A stretch of DNA of 64,000 bases from Manihot esculenta (Eukaryota > Streptophyta > Magnoliopsida > Malpighiales > Euphorbiaceae): NCBI RefSeq assembly GCF_001659605.2, contig NC_035161.2, positions 496,001 to 560,000 on the forward strand, read 5' to 3'. Below the pieces are notes generated by a model that had not been told where the DNA came from, made no database searches, and saw only the letters and a program-made list of their open reading frames with translations. The translations under genes and the position numbers were made by a program. Shown here piece after piece: positions 11,787-24,000 of the stretch (position 1 is the first letter of the stretch; every line of letters begins with the position of its first letter).

Positions 11787-11799
11787 TGGTATCAGAGCA
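11787..11799 (+). promoter_or_regulatory. E1 primer binding site (initiator tRNA-Met)
   Basis: TGGTATCAGAGC, three bases after the LTR end, is complementary to the 3' end of plant initiator tRNA-Met, the usual primer of Tekay/Del elements. It would prime minus-strand cDNA. It is not a tRNA gene. Confidence 0.9.
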
Positions 11800-12045
11800 C
11801 CTAGGTTCATATGGCCGGACCTATAGAGTTAGAGTTGGGCTCATAGAGGTCATAGTTGGTCAAGCACAATAGGAAAGCATGTCCACTAGGATAGGATGTG
11901 AGTTTTATCTATGTGATGGTGTGGAATGCCATGATTCATGCATGTGCATTGCTTTTATGTGATTGCATGTTTGTAGGTTCATGTTTTACCCATGGACTAT
12001 ATATGTTGATGTGCTGTGTTATGTGCTGTTTTCCAGAGAGTTAAG

Positions 12046-14069
12046 ATGCGAGGATCTCGTCGATCCGCCAGATTGACTGGAGTCCCACTAGAAAGTGAGG
12101 GTACAAGTGCTCGTCCTCCTGCATTGCCAAGGGCAAGATCTCATGGGTCCAGCAGGGAGGGAACATCAAGAGACCCTAGAAGGTCTTCTGATGAGAGCAG
12201 AAGGGGTTTAGACAAAGGAGGAAGTTCAGAGGAGATGAGAGAGGCCAGAGATGTTGAGCAGGAAGGAGATGGAAGTATGAGTATGGGAATGTCTGCAGAA
12301 GGCATGGGGGAGTCCCAAGGAGGCGTCCAGGCCTCAGGGTATGGCTATCCACCCTATCCACAGGGCCCCGGGTATCCGATGGGAGGTACGTCGGATTACT
12401 CTACCTTTACCCCACATCCACCTTATATGTCTTACATGCCTTATGCCTCTTTTTACCCACCATACCATATGTATCCACCTCCACCTTATCATCCAAGTCC
12501 AGCACACTCAGAACCCAGAGAAACAGTACCTCCACCACCACCAGAACCAGCAGTTCATGTTGTCCAACCACCTCAACCTAGCTCGTCTGAGGGAGGAAAA
12601 GTAAAGATGACAGAGTATCTGAAATTGGATGCTCCCAAGTTTAACACAGGAGATGATCCATTTGAATACCTCAGATTAGTTAGGATGATAACCAGTGAGT
12701 TGGGAGCGGATGACAGCAGAGCCATTGAGATGGCAGGGTTCACATTGAAGTGTAAGAAGGCTAGAGACTAGTTCAAGAACTATATGGCCCCCAGGATAGA
12801 CAGCATGTCATGGGAAGAGTTCGCCAACGAGTTTGCTGGGTGGGCTTTTCCAGACAGTTCCAGGGAAATGAAAGTTGTAGAATTTGAGCAGCTAAGGCAG
12901 ATAGAAGGAATGAGTGTTGATGAATATACAGATAAGTTCCTGGAATTGTTACTGTTTGTGGGTCAGACGTATGACACTGACCAGAAGAAGGCAAGGAGAT
13001 ATGCCACCAGACTTCATCCCAGGTATTTATCCTTGATTCTTCCAGCAGAGAAAGAAAGTTTCCACTCTATTGTGGATACAGCCAGAAAGATGGAGGCGAG
13101 TGCCATTTTACAGGGAACAGTAAAGCAACAGGTGGCTCAGCCATCAGGTACTAAGGCCCCCAGTGCAGCAGTTTCTGGCAGCAAGAAGGGAGAGAAATCC
13201 AAGTTCAAGAGAGGAAAGTTCTGGGGTAGAGTCAAGTCAGGTCTTGGAATGGGTAGTGGCTCTAGCGCTGGCATAGGCAGATCAGTGTGTAAGAGATGTG
13301 GGAGATCACACGGAGGACCTTGTCAGTGGGGATCTTCAGCCTGCTATAGATGTGGGCAGGACGGTCATTTCTCACGAGAATGCCCTCAGGCAACTTTGGT
13401 GGCACCATCCTAGCAAGTGACCTCTGGTAGTGTGGTCCAGTCAGCAGCTTCAGCAGTACCTCAGAGTACAGGCAGAGGGAGAGGAAGAGGGGCAGCCTCT
13501 TCATCAGGGATGGGTTCCCAAGGTGCAGGTCCGTCAGCTCCAGCGCGGATTTTCACCATGACTCAGCAAGAAGCAGACACTTCTAAAACTGTGGTATCAG
13601 GTAATCTCCTCATTGGGTGTTCAGAGGTGTATGCTTTGATGGACCCCGGTGCTTCTCACTCTTTTATTGCTTCTAGAGCCGCAGAGAGATTGGGTCTGAT
13701 AGTCTCCGAGTTAGAGTGTCCTCTCTGGGTCAGTGGACCCAAATGCGACCCATCATTGGCAGAGTTAGTCTGTCGGTTCAGTCCAGTGTATATAGAGGGT
13801 AGATACCTTCCAGCTGACCTTGTGGTTCTAGAGTTGACAGACTTTGATGTCATTCTAGGGATGGATTGGTTATCTACACATAATGCTACCTTGAACTGCA
13901 GAGACAAGGTAGTCAGTTTCAGGGACCAGGATGGGTTAGAGTGTGTCTTCAGAGGAGACAGGAGGGGGACATCTAAAGGTGTAATATCAGCCCTTCAGGC
14001 TCGTAGGTTGTTGAGAAGGGGTTGTCAGGGGTTCTTGGCTCATGTGAGAGAGCTAAACAGTCAGGTTAG
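12046..14069 (+). pseudogene. E1 gag and protease part of gag-pol
   Basis: The start ATG at 12046 opens the conserved MRGSRRSARLTG N-terminus seen in E0, E2 and E4. Then come a Pro/Tyr-rich segment, the capsid-like domain (about residues 190-350), a Cys/His motif CKRCGRSHGGPC, the CCHC knuckle CYRCGQDGHFSREC (about residues 432-445), a Gly-Arg linker and retropepsin with the active motif MDPGASHSF (about 13636). The frame is unbroken except for TAG at 12769-12771 (Trp in relatives) and TAG at 13411-13413 (Gln in relatives). Both fit a single C-to-T or G-to-A change. The polyprotein continues in register at 18058 once the 3988 bp of insertion plus duplicated target is removed. Confidence 0.9.
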
Positions 14070-14277
14070 TGTTGGGAAATCCCTTGATTAATTGCAATCC
14101 AATTGCGCAGCGGAAAAATAAAATTTTGGATTTCCTTTCCTAGAATCTGAGTGCTTCGTTTAAATCATAAGAAGGATATGAGACTAACCTGTTAATCTCG
14201 TAAGGAAGATACACTGGCGGACTGATGGTGCTGCCTTTTCAAACGAACACCCTCTATGGTATCCACATGAACGTCTT

Positions 14278-16760
14278 TGTAACGATCCGGAAATCCGACC
14301 CGTTACCGGCGCTAGGATCCAGATCGGCTTAAGGCCGCCGGGACCCGTAGCAAGCCTAACATACATACTCTTACCTGGTCAAATCCCATACATGATTAAA
14401 ACTTAAACATAAAAACCTGTAAACTGAACATCTGCTGAACCCAAACCTGACCTGAGCATGTATCCTGACATAAAACATACATGCTAAAATCATAAAACCT
14501 CCACTAGAGTCCTCATAAATACTCCAGTGGGGTAAACATTACATGCCTCAAGTTTGGTTCATACATAACTTAACATTAAAACATAAACATCATGTATTAC
14601 AAAGGGACTAACCAAGTTTAGGGCCAAGCACAACTAAACTATAACATAACTTTACATTACATTCCATTACATCTCATTATCTTAAATTACATTACATCAA
14701 TTTATATTACATGTCCACTTCTAAAACTACTAAACATAAACTATTACATACATAACTTAACCTTGACTTTACCCTGAAGACTTCTGAACTCGACCTCAAC
14801 CTGCAACACTGGGGTTAGGGGAACGGGGTGAGCTAAAAAGCCCAGTGAGTAGAAACATGGAAAACAGTTCATTAATTACATGCTTTCATGGAATGCGTCA
14901 CATCACAAGTAATCACATAACTGTATCCGTCTCGGGGCTCATACATGCATCTTATCCCCACGGACTGTTTTCTGAGAGTCCTCGTAAGCGCTAGCATCCT
15001 TCCTCTCAGAGGATAGACATGACCCCAAAAATCCCTCTGTCGGTGCCCGGCTCCCCCATAGGAGCTCACACAGGCCTATAACATACATGACAGGGTACCT
15101 AGTCCACAGAGAGCTCATAAGGACTTTCCTACATGTACTTGTCCGGCTCTCAAAGGACTTACCCAAGACTCAATGACAGATATGGGCTATTGGAGTCGCC
15201 TTGGTCCACCCTTCCTCATCATCAACATGAAATAATGCAATGCGTCATATTCGTGAACTAGTGCAAACAACCTACTACATATAATCATGATGCATGAACA
15301 TGCTTTGGCATTAGATTTCTTACATAAAAGATTAAGTTTAGTTCTACTCACCTCCTGGCAGACGCCAACTGACTCTGCAACAACTAGCACTGATGGCCTC
15401 CTCGGTCTCTCGGGTCCGATCCTACACAGGTGGACTCGAATGAGGTGCCAAACACATTCTAACAACTCATAAACATACCCCCAAAAACCCCTCTAAACAT
15501 CACTTAAACATGCATAGAAAACACCCAAGAAAAGGCTGGACAGGGCACTTTCGGCGGCCGAAAGTCCCTTCCAGAGACGAAACTCGGGCAGGTTCGGCGG
15601 CACCTTCGGCGGCCGAAACTCCCAAACAGAACCGAAACTTCTCTTTCGGGGGCAGGCTTCGGCAGTCGAAACTGCCTCCACAAGAGGGTTCGGCGGCCGA
15701 AACCCCTTTCGGCGGCCGAACCTGGTTTCTGCCAAAGGGCAGAAACTCGGCTCCAACATGCATTTCGCCTCCCAAACCAATCCATCAACCACAAACCTAT
15801 TCTACAACACTCACAAACATGCATAAAAGCTTCTAGGGGCTCCAGACTATCTTAAACCCCAACCACATTGCATCAAACACATAAAATCAATCAACATTGC
15901 TCAAAAACACATAACCCTCCACATGAACTTAAACATGCATTTCTACCCCAAATCCTCACATACTCTCTCCCAATCATGCATACACTAGCTCATACTACAA
16001 CATAGCATCATAAAAACATCCAATAGCATACATTTACATACTTTGGGCATAAAACCCACCTAAACCTCAACATGCTCATCTACCCAAACTCATGCATCAA
16101 AACTCATTAAAACTTACTTAAAACTCATTAAAACATAGAGGGAAACAAGGATCTACACTTACCTCTTGGAGATCGAGGGTTGTGTGACCCGAACCTTGGA
16201 GATGTGGAGGAAACTCTCTCCGGGGTCTCCAAGCTCCAAATCTTCGATCCAAGCTTCAAAACTCTTCAAATAACAATAAAACTTGTGAAAACTAAGGGAG
16301 GATTGAAGAAAAACAAGAAATCGACCAAGGGAGGGCATGAACTCACCTTAGCCCGAGAAAGGGGAGAAAAACTCGCCCATTTTTGGTCTGAGGCCTTTTA
16401 TAGGCGACCGGCTGAACCACCTTCGGCGGCCTAACCAGCACCCTAAAGTCCCCCGTGTTCAGCGGCCGAACTTGAGGTTCGGCGGCCGAACCTGGCTTCT
16501 GCCCAACTCAACTTTCGGAGGCCAAAGGCACACCCGAAACAGCCCAATGTTCGGCGGCCGAATCCCACCTTCGGCGGCCGAACCTGGGTTCTTCCTCCTT
16601 GGCCTTTTCTCTTCAAAACTCAATTTTCTTTTAATTAAAACCATTAAAATTACTTAAAAACATTTAGAAAAAATACATTTTACCCTTCTAGAGAGATCCA
16701 ACAGCCTAGATTCCGTCGGAAGGCAGGAATTCCGGTGTCGGATTCTAGCCGGGTATTACA
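14278..16760 (-). mobile_element. Tekay-type solo LTR in the copia-like LTR
   Basis: Minus-strand LTR of 2483 bp running from TGTAACGATCC (14278) to GGGTATTACA (16760). Flanks GTCTT (14273-14277) and TTCTT (16761-16765) are a 5-bp target duplication with one mismatch. A TATA box on the minus strand is at about 16395-16403. GCCGCC-type repeats cluster at 15545-15725 and 16415-16585. No internal region is present, so it is a solo LTR. It is the deepest layer of the left block. Confidence 0.9.
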
Positions 16761-17081
16761 TTCTTCTAGAGTGCTAGCTCTTTCAAAGATGGATAGATTA
16801 TGTGCTCCACGATCTGCAATCTTTTAGACTGAGTTTTCTCAAAACCATCGTCAACCCTCTCTTCGTAGAAAGAGGATTTATATATATTTCAGTCTTTTTG
16901 GTTTCCTACAACTCTTTTCCTAAAAGAGTTGTACTACTCTTTTTCCAAAAGAGTTGTGTTCAGAACCCACTATCACAATCTCGCAGATACTCAAATATCT
17001 TTATGTGATAGAGTCCTTTATCTGTAACACTTACAGATAGACTGCAGATCCTTTAAATATTATTATCTCATAATAATAAAT

Positions 17082-17212
17082 AATTAATAATAATAACACT
17101 TATTATTATTAATTATATTAATAATTAATATTAATAATAATAACACTTATTATTATTAATTATATTAATAATTAATATTAATAATAATAACACTTTATTA
17201 TTATTAATTATA
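17082..17212. repeat. 47-bp AT-rich tandem repeat in the copia-like LTR
   Basis: AACACT recurs at 17095, 17142 and 17189, a period of 47 bp, surrounded by TAA/TTA runs that are themselves able to fold. About two and a half units are present. It probably arose by replication slippage within the LTR. Confidence 0.8.
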
Positions 17213-18057
17213 CTAATGGGTTTTTAGCCCATTGATATAGCACATCAACAACGTTCTTGTGTGTGACCCAATAGGCTCATATTAATTGGCAATAGGCCCA
17301 GTCCAACAAGGCCTATAAGTCATAAGTGGCCTCTAGCAAGACATTATGACTACCCAACTAATATGAGGATCAATAGTCCGATAAAGCCTATTAAGTAGAA
17401 CATGAATTAATCCCTTTGTCACACGATATCTAGTTTGAACATAAGTCATGGTCAATGTCAAACTTATAATGTTTAAACTTATGATTTCTCGATCTCTAAG
17501 TAGACTGATAAATTCAAATGATATTGATCACACTATCAATTCATTTGAGCACGGCCATGCATTTCTCAGTCTCACTCATCGAGGGGCCCAGAAGATATCT
17601 CTCTCATAGAGAGGGACAAATCCTATCTTGATTGTTCATTTCCCTCTACATAATTTCTATTATGTTCAATCATAACCTTTATGATTGTCCGATTAAAGAC
17701 AACGTTTGATTATGTCAAAACATAATAGTCCTTATGTTCGAAACTATGACAATCTCAAGTCAAAGGATTAAGATATAACTACTTTGAGATTCACTTATGA
17801 CAATGATCCATCAAATACTTTGTTCTCTAACAAGTATTTATGATTATTGATTTATATCAACATATACATAATCATCTCATGATTATCAATCAATAACCAT
17901 ACCAGTTATATTTTATTATTATCAACATAATAATAAGTAACCAGGGATGATAATCATTATTATGTAACATGCAAACAAATAATAATGATAAAAACCTCCA
18001 AAACGACATACAAAAAGGTCCAAGATAATGGCCTAGGGCATATACACTAACAGTTAG

Positions 18058-20956
18058 GGAACTGTCCTCAGTACCGGTTGTCAGAGAGTTCCCAGACGTG
18101 TTTCTAGAGGAGCTTCCAAGATTACCACCTGTGAGGGAAATAGAGTTTGAGATAGAGTTGTTGCCTAGTACCAGACCGATCTCTATTCCTCCCTACAGGA
18201 TGGCACCAGCAGAGCTGAGAGAATTGAAAGAGCAGTTGCAGGAGTTGGTAGATAAGGGTTTCATCTGCCCGAGTACTTCACCATGGGGTGCTCCGGTGTT
18301 GTTCGTCAGGAAGAAGGATGGATCCCTTAGACTTTGTATCGACTATAGACAGTTGAACAAAGTCGCTACCAAGAATAAGTATTCTCTACCCAGGATCGAC
18401 GATCTATTCGATCAATTGGCAGGAGCAGGTTGTTTTTCGAATATAGATTTGAGATCCGGATACCACCAGTTGAGAATCAGGGAAGAGGATGTGCCAAAGA
18501 CAGCCTTCAGAACTAGATATGGGCACTATGAGTTCCTGGTAATGCCGTTTGGGTTGACTAACGCCCCTGCAGCATTTATGGACCTCATGAACAGAGTTTT
18601 CAGAGAGTACCTGAACCGCTTTGTTATTGTCTTTATAGATGATATTTTGGTGTATTCCAGGAATGCAGAAGAACATGCCCAGCATTTGAGGATAGTCCTA
18701 CAGACTTTGAGAGAGCATGGCTTGTATGCCAAGTTCTCCAAGTGTGAGTTCTGGCTGAGGAGCATTTCTTTCTTGGGTCATGTAGTGTCAGACGAAGGCA
18801 TAGCGGTGGACCCCGAGAAAGTAGCGGCAGTAGCCAATTGGCCTACACCCACTACAGTGACAGAGATCAAGAGTTTCTTGGGTTTGGCAGGCTATTACAG
18901 GAGATTTGTTCAGGATTTCTCTAGAATTGCGGCTCCCATGACCAGACTGACCAGGAAGAACCAGAAATTTGTGTGGTCTGAAGAATGTGAAAAGAGTTTT
19001 GAGGAGTTGAAGAGACGGTTGACTTCAGCACCAGTGTTAGCTCTGCCGACTAGTGATGAGGATTTTACAGTTTTCTGTGATGCATCCCGAGTGGGATTGG
19101 GTTGTGTGTTGATGCAGAACGACAGAGTGATAGCTTATGCTTCTAGACAGCTGAAGAAGCATGAGCTGAACTACCCTACACACGATCTGGAGATGGCAGC
19201 TGTTATCTTTGCACTTAAGATGTGGAGGCATTACCTCTATGGGGTTAAATGCGAGATCTTCACGGATCATAAGAGTCTGCAACACATCTTGAGTCAAAGA
19301 GAGCTTGACTTGAGGCAGAGACGGTGGGTAGAGTTGCTGAGTGATTCTGATTGCAAGATCCAGTACCATCCGGGTAAGGCTAACGTTGTAGCAGACGCCT
19401 TAAGCCGAAAGTCACTTGGCAGCTTATCCCACATTTCAGCAGAGAGGAGGCCGGTGGTAAAGGACTTTTACAGGCTCATAGAGGAAGGGCTACAGTTAGA
19501 GTTATCTGGTACAGGTGCTTTGATTGCACAGATGAGAGTTACACCTGTGTTTTTAGAGCAAGTGGCTCTGAAACAGCACGAAGACCCTGAATTGGTGAAG
19601 ATTGCCAGGACTGTCCAGTCAGGCAACAGTGCAGAGTTCAGATTTGACAGTGAGGGGATTCTTCATCACGGGAAGAGACTGTGTGTACCAGATGACAGCA
19701 GTTTAAAGGAGGACATTATGAGAGAAGCTCATAATGCTAGATATAGCATTCACCCTAGAGCCACCAAGATGTATCAAGATTTGAGAAGAGTGTATTGGTG
19801 GCCGGCCATGAAGAGAGAAATAGCACAGTTTGTGTCAGCCTGCGAGGTTTGTCAAAGGGTGAAGCTAGAGCATCAGAAGCCGGCTGGAATGCTTAACCCG
19901 CTACCGATTCCAGAGTGGAAATGGGAGAATATAGCTATGGATTTTGTAGTGGGGTTACCGGCGACGTCCAACAGGCTAGACTCCATCTGGGTGATTGTGG
20001 ATAGACTCACTAAATCTGCTCACTTCATTCCAGTCAGGAGTAACTACTCTGTGGACAAGTTAGCGCAGGTGTATGTGGAGGAGATAGTAAGGTTGCATGG
20101 AGTTCCTGTGTCGATAGTATCAGATAGAGGACCCCAGTTCACCTCCAGATTTTGGCGGAGTCTGCAAGAAGCTATGGGCACAAGGTTAGATTTTAGCACT
20201 GCTTTCCATCCACAAACGGACGGACAGTCAGAGAGGACCATCCAGACCATAGAGGATATGCTCAGAATGTGTGTTTTGGACTTTGGCGGTTCTTGGAGGC
20301 AGCATCTACCTCTGGTGGAGTTTGCCTACAATAATAGCCATCATGCCAGTATAGGGATGGCTCCTTATGAAGCTCTGTATGGGAGGAAGTGCAGAACGCC
20401 AGTTTGCTGGGAAGAAGTAGGAGAGAAGGCTCTTGCAGGGCCAGAGCTAATAGAGGTTACCAACAAACTAGTGCCTATTATCAGAGAAAGGATCAGAACA
20501 GCTGTTAGCAGACAAAAGAGTTATGCAGATATCCGCAGGAAGCAGATAGAGTTCCAGGAGGGGGATATGGTATTGTTGAAGGTGTCTCCGATGAAGGGGG
20601 TGGTTCGCTTTGGGAAGAAGGGTAAACTAGCTCCGCGATACATCGGTCCCTTTGAGATATTGCAGAGAATCGGGAATGTGTCGTATAAGCTGGATTTACC
20701 TACTTCTATGGAAAGAATCCATCCGGTTTTCCATATTTCTATGCTACGGAAGTTCGTGTCAGATCCGGAAAAGGTTCTTAGTGAGCCTGATGTAGAGATC
20801 CTAGGAGATCTCACTTATGTGGAGCAGCCAGTGCGGATTCTTGACACTCAGATCAGAAGGTTAAGAAACAAGGAGATTTCGATGGTAAAAGTCTTGTGGA
20901 ACCACCATAACCTGGAAGAGTGCACCTGGGAGACACGGGAGTCTATGCTCCAGTAG
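18058..20956 (+). CDS. E1 pol: reverse transcriptase, RNase H, integrase, chromodomain
   Basis: This is the second part of the E1 polyprotein, in register with 12046-14069 after removal of the nested insertion. RT shows the YRQLNK and SGYHQL motifs and FIDD at 18632-18643. RNase H (DASRVGLG and TDHKSL) ends in ADALSR. Integrase has its zinc site (HNARYS.H and CEVCQ) and the DDE set (MDFVVG, VSDRGP, GQSERT). The C-terminal chromodomain (about 20800-20950) is thought to steer integration toward heterochromatin. The frame is entirely open. TAG at 20954-20956 ends it four residues before the YPYLF end seen in relatives, perhaps harmlessly. One change inside the integrase zinc region (HPRAT for HPGAT) may matter. 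This is the best-preserved pol in the window. Confidence 0.93.
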
Positions 20957-21020
20957 TATCCATATCTGTTTTAAGGTTAGTTTTCCCCTTTCTTTGTGTT
21001 TTTATGTGCTATTGTTTGAG

Positions 21021-21056
21021 GAACATTCGGGGACGAATGTTCTTAAGGGGGGAGAA
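21021..21056 (+). promoter_or_regulatory. E1 hairpin and polypurine tract
   Basis: 21021-21042 is a 9-bp inverted repeat (GAACATTCG / CGAATGTTC, 4-nt loop), followed by the purine run AAGGGGGGAGAA at 21045-21056 that abuts the 3' LTR. The tract primes plus-strand synthesis; the role of the hairpin is unknown. Confidence 0.85.
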
Positions 21057-24000
21057 TGTAATACCCGGCTAGAGTTCAGCATCGGAATTCCTACCGTCCG
21101 GCGGAATTCGAGGTGTCGAAATTTTCTAGAAGGGTTGGGGTTATGTTTGCTACATGTTGTTTGAGAGTTTTGATGTTTTTAAGTGAAAAGGAAATGAGTT
21201 TTTGAAGGAAATGCACCAAGGCAGAAAAGCCAGGTTCGGCCGCCGAAGGTGGACTTTCGGCCGCCGAACTTGCATGGCTTTCGGTTTCACGTTTGGCCGC
21301 CGATGGTGGTCTGGCCAACCACCTATAAAGGGCCCTAGGTCGGTCAAAATGGATAGTTTGCTTTTCATTTTCCAGATCTAGGTGAGACCATGATCTTCCT
21401 TGGGTGAGTTTTGATGTTTTCTTAAATCTTTCATGGTTTTGATGGATTTTATGTGTTTTTGAAGTTTTTGAGCAAAAAGAGCAAAGTTTGGAAGTTTGGA
21501 GATTTTTGAGGAGATTTCTCTATAACTCCACGTTGGGATTGTTATTTCTCTTGTTTGGGAGAGGTAAGTGAAGATCCTAAACTTTCTTACTTGAGTTTTG
21601 AAGGTTTTATGGGAGTTTATGTTTAGATATGCATGTTTAGGGTTAGTGGAGATTTTTGATGATTTTGATGTTCAGGCATGTTTAAGTGTTATATATTATG
21701 TTTGTTGGAGTTTTAGGAGAGTTTTAGACCTCCTTATGCATAATATATGGTATGTGCTAGTTGGGAGTAGTTGCTATGCATGTTGGGTAAGTTTGGGGGA
21801 GATTTGCATGAAGCAGAGCAGGGTTCTGCCCTTCGGGCAAAAGCAGGTTTGGCCGCCGAAGGAAGTTTCGGCCGCCGAAGGAAGTTTCGGCCGCCGAACC
21901 CCTTGTGGAGGCAGTTTCAGCTGCCAAAACTTGCCCCTGAAAATTTGGACTTTCGTCTTTGGAGGCAAGGTTCGGCCGGCGAAAGTGCCGCCGAAGGTTG
22001 AGTTTCGTCTCTGGACGAGACTTTCAGCTGCCGAAGCTGCCGCTGAACATGCATGAGTTTCGTCTCTGGAGGGGACTTTCGGCCGCCGAACCTGCCGCCG
22101 AAAGTGCCCTGTCCAGCCTTCTTTTGCATGCTTTATGTGATTGTTTTAGGATCCTTTAGAGGGCTTTTGGGGGAGTTTTGTAGAGTTGCTCTAGAGTTAA
22201 TTGAGTCCCTCATATGCGTCCACCTGTGTAGGAACGGACCAGAGGAATCAGAGAGATCAGCAGTGAGCACTGCTTCAGGACCTGCAGAGTCAGTATAGAG
22301 TCTATCAGAGGTGAGTGGAACTGAACTTAAATTTTTGATAAAGGATTATACATTTTTAGCATGTTTCATGCATCACGATATATATAGGACTGTTGCTGTA
22401 ATACCCGGCTAGAGTCCGGCATCGGAATTCCTACCGTTCAGTGGAATTCGGGACGTTGGAATTATCTAGAAGGGTTAGGGTTATGTTTGCTACATGTATT
22501 TTTAAGAGTTTTAATGTTTTAAAGTGTTAAGGAAATGAGTTTTTGAAGGAAATGCACCAAGGCAGAAATGCCAGGTTCAGCCGTCGAAGGTAGACTTTCG
22601 GCCGCCGAACTTGCATGATATTCGGTTTCACGTTTGGCCGCCGAAGGTGGTTTGGCCAACCACCTATAAGAGGCCCTAGGTCCGTCAAATGGATAAGTTT
22701 TGCTTTCCATTTCTCCAGACCAGGTGAGACCATGATCTTCCTTGGATGAGTTTTTATGTTTTCTCAAATCTTTCAAGTTTTGATGGATTTTTTGTGTGTT
22801 TTTGAAGTTTTCGAGCAAAAAGAGCAAAGTTGGGAAGTTTGGACTTTGAGTGAGGATTTCCTCATAACTCCACGTTAGGATCGCCTAATCTCTTGTTTGG
22901 AAGAGGTAAGTGAAGATCCTGAACTTCCTTTCTTGAGTTTTGATGGATTTATGGGAGTTTATGTTTAGATATGCATGCTTAGGTTTAGTGGAGATTTTTG
23001 ATGATTTTGATGTTCAGGCATGTTTGAGTGTTATATGTTATGTTTGTTGGAGTTTTAGGTGAGTTTTAGACTTCCTTATGCATGATATATGGTATGTGCT
23101 AGTTGGGAGTAGTTGCTATGCATGTTGAGTAAGTTTGGGGGGAGATTTGCATGAAGCAGAGCAGGGTTCTGCCCTTCGGGCAAAACCAGGTTCGGCCGCC
23201 GAAGGGAGTTTCGACCGTCGAACCCCCTTGTGGAGGCAGTTTTGGCTGCCAAAGCTTGCCCCTGAAAATTTGGACTTTCGTCTCTGGAGGCAAGGTTCGG
23301 TCGCCGAAAGTGCCGCCGAAGGTTGAGTTTCGTCTCTGGACGAGACTTTCGGCTGCCGAAGGTGCCGCCGAACATGCATGAGTTTCGTCTCTGGAGGGGA
23401 CTTTCGGTCGCCGAACCTGTCGCCGAAAGTGCCCTGTCCAGCCTTCTTTTGCATGCTTTATGTGATTGTTTTAGGATCCTTTAGAGGGCTTTTGGGGGAG
23501 TTTTGTAGAGTTGTTCTAGAGTTAATTGAGTCCCTCATATGCGTCCACCTGTGTAGGAACGGACCAGAGGAATCAGAGAGATCAGCAGTGAGCACTGCTT
23601 CAGGACCTGCATAGTCAGTACAGAGTCTACCAGAGGTGAGTGGAACTAAACTTAAACTTTTGATAAAGGATTATACATTTTTAGCATGTTTCATGCATCA
23701 CGATATATATAGGACTGTTGCATTAGTGTACACAAATGTGTTGCATTGCATTATCCTTGTACTTGGCATGGCTCCTTGTACATTGCGTATGTGCTGAATG
23801 GACATAGTAGGGATTCATTAGCCCTCCAGGAATGTTCTGGAACAGCCCTGCGGGGACCAGATACCTGGTACTACGGTACCCAGATGATGTGGAGTTCTGG
23901 AATAGCCCTGAGGGGACCAGACTCAGTTCGAGGGATTTCTGATCCGGCCATTCTGAGATGATGTGATTTACCTGTGGATGATGCATTTCATGAGATCATG

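Larger units (their letters stand above)
14070..18052. mobile_element. Copia-like solo LTR, itself interrupted
   Basis: Insertion in E1 protease/RT with a perfect 5-bp target duplication GTTAG (14065-14069 and 18053-18057). Termini are TGTTGGGAAATCC... and ...ACACTAACA. Once the nested Tekay LTR (14278-16760) is discounted, about 1.5 kb remains, with no PBS, coding domain or polypurine tract, which fits a solo LTR. Assignment to copia rests on the TGTTGGGAAA start resembling plant Ty1-copia LTRs and is tentative; strand is not determined. It contains a 47-bp AT-rich tandem repeat (17082-17212). Confidence 0.8.

Noticed and set aside
11784..11800. tRNA gene at the tRNA-Met-like match
   Set aside because: Only 12-13 nt match the tRNA 3' end complement, at the exact place of a primer binding site; no cloverleaf is present.
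18404..20814. Antisense open frames of 60-110 codons within pol
   Set aside because: They mirror conserved RT, RNase H and integrase coding sequence on the other strand; the repeated appearance in each copy reflects pol conservation.
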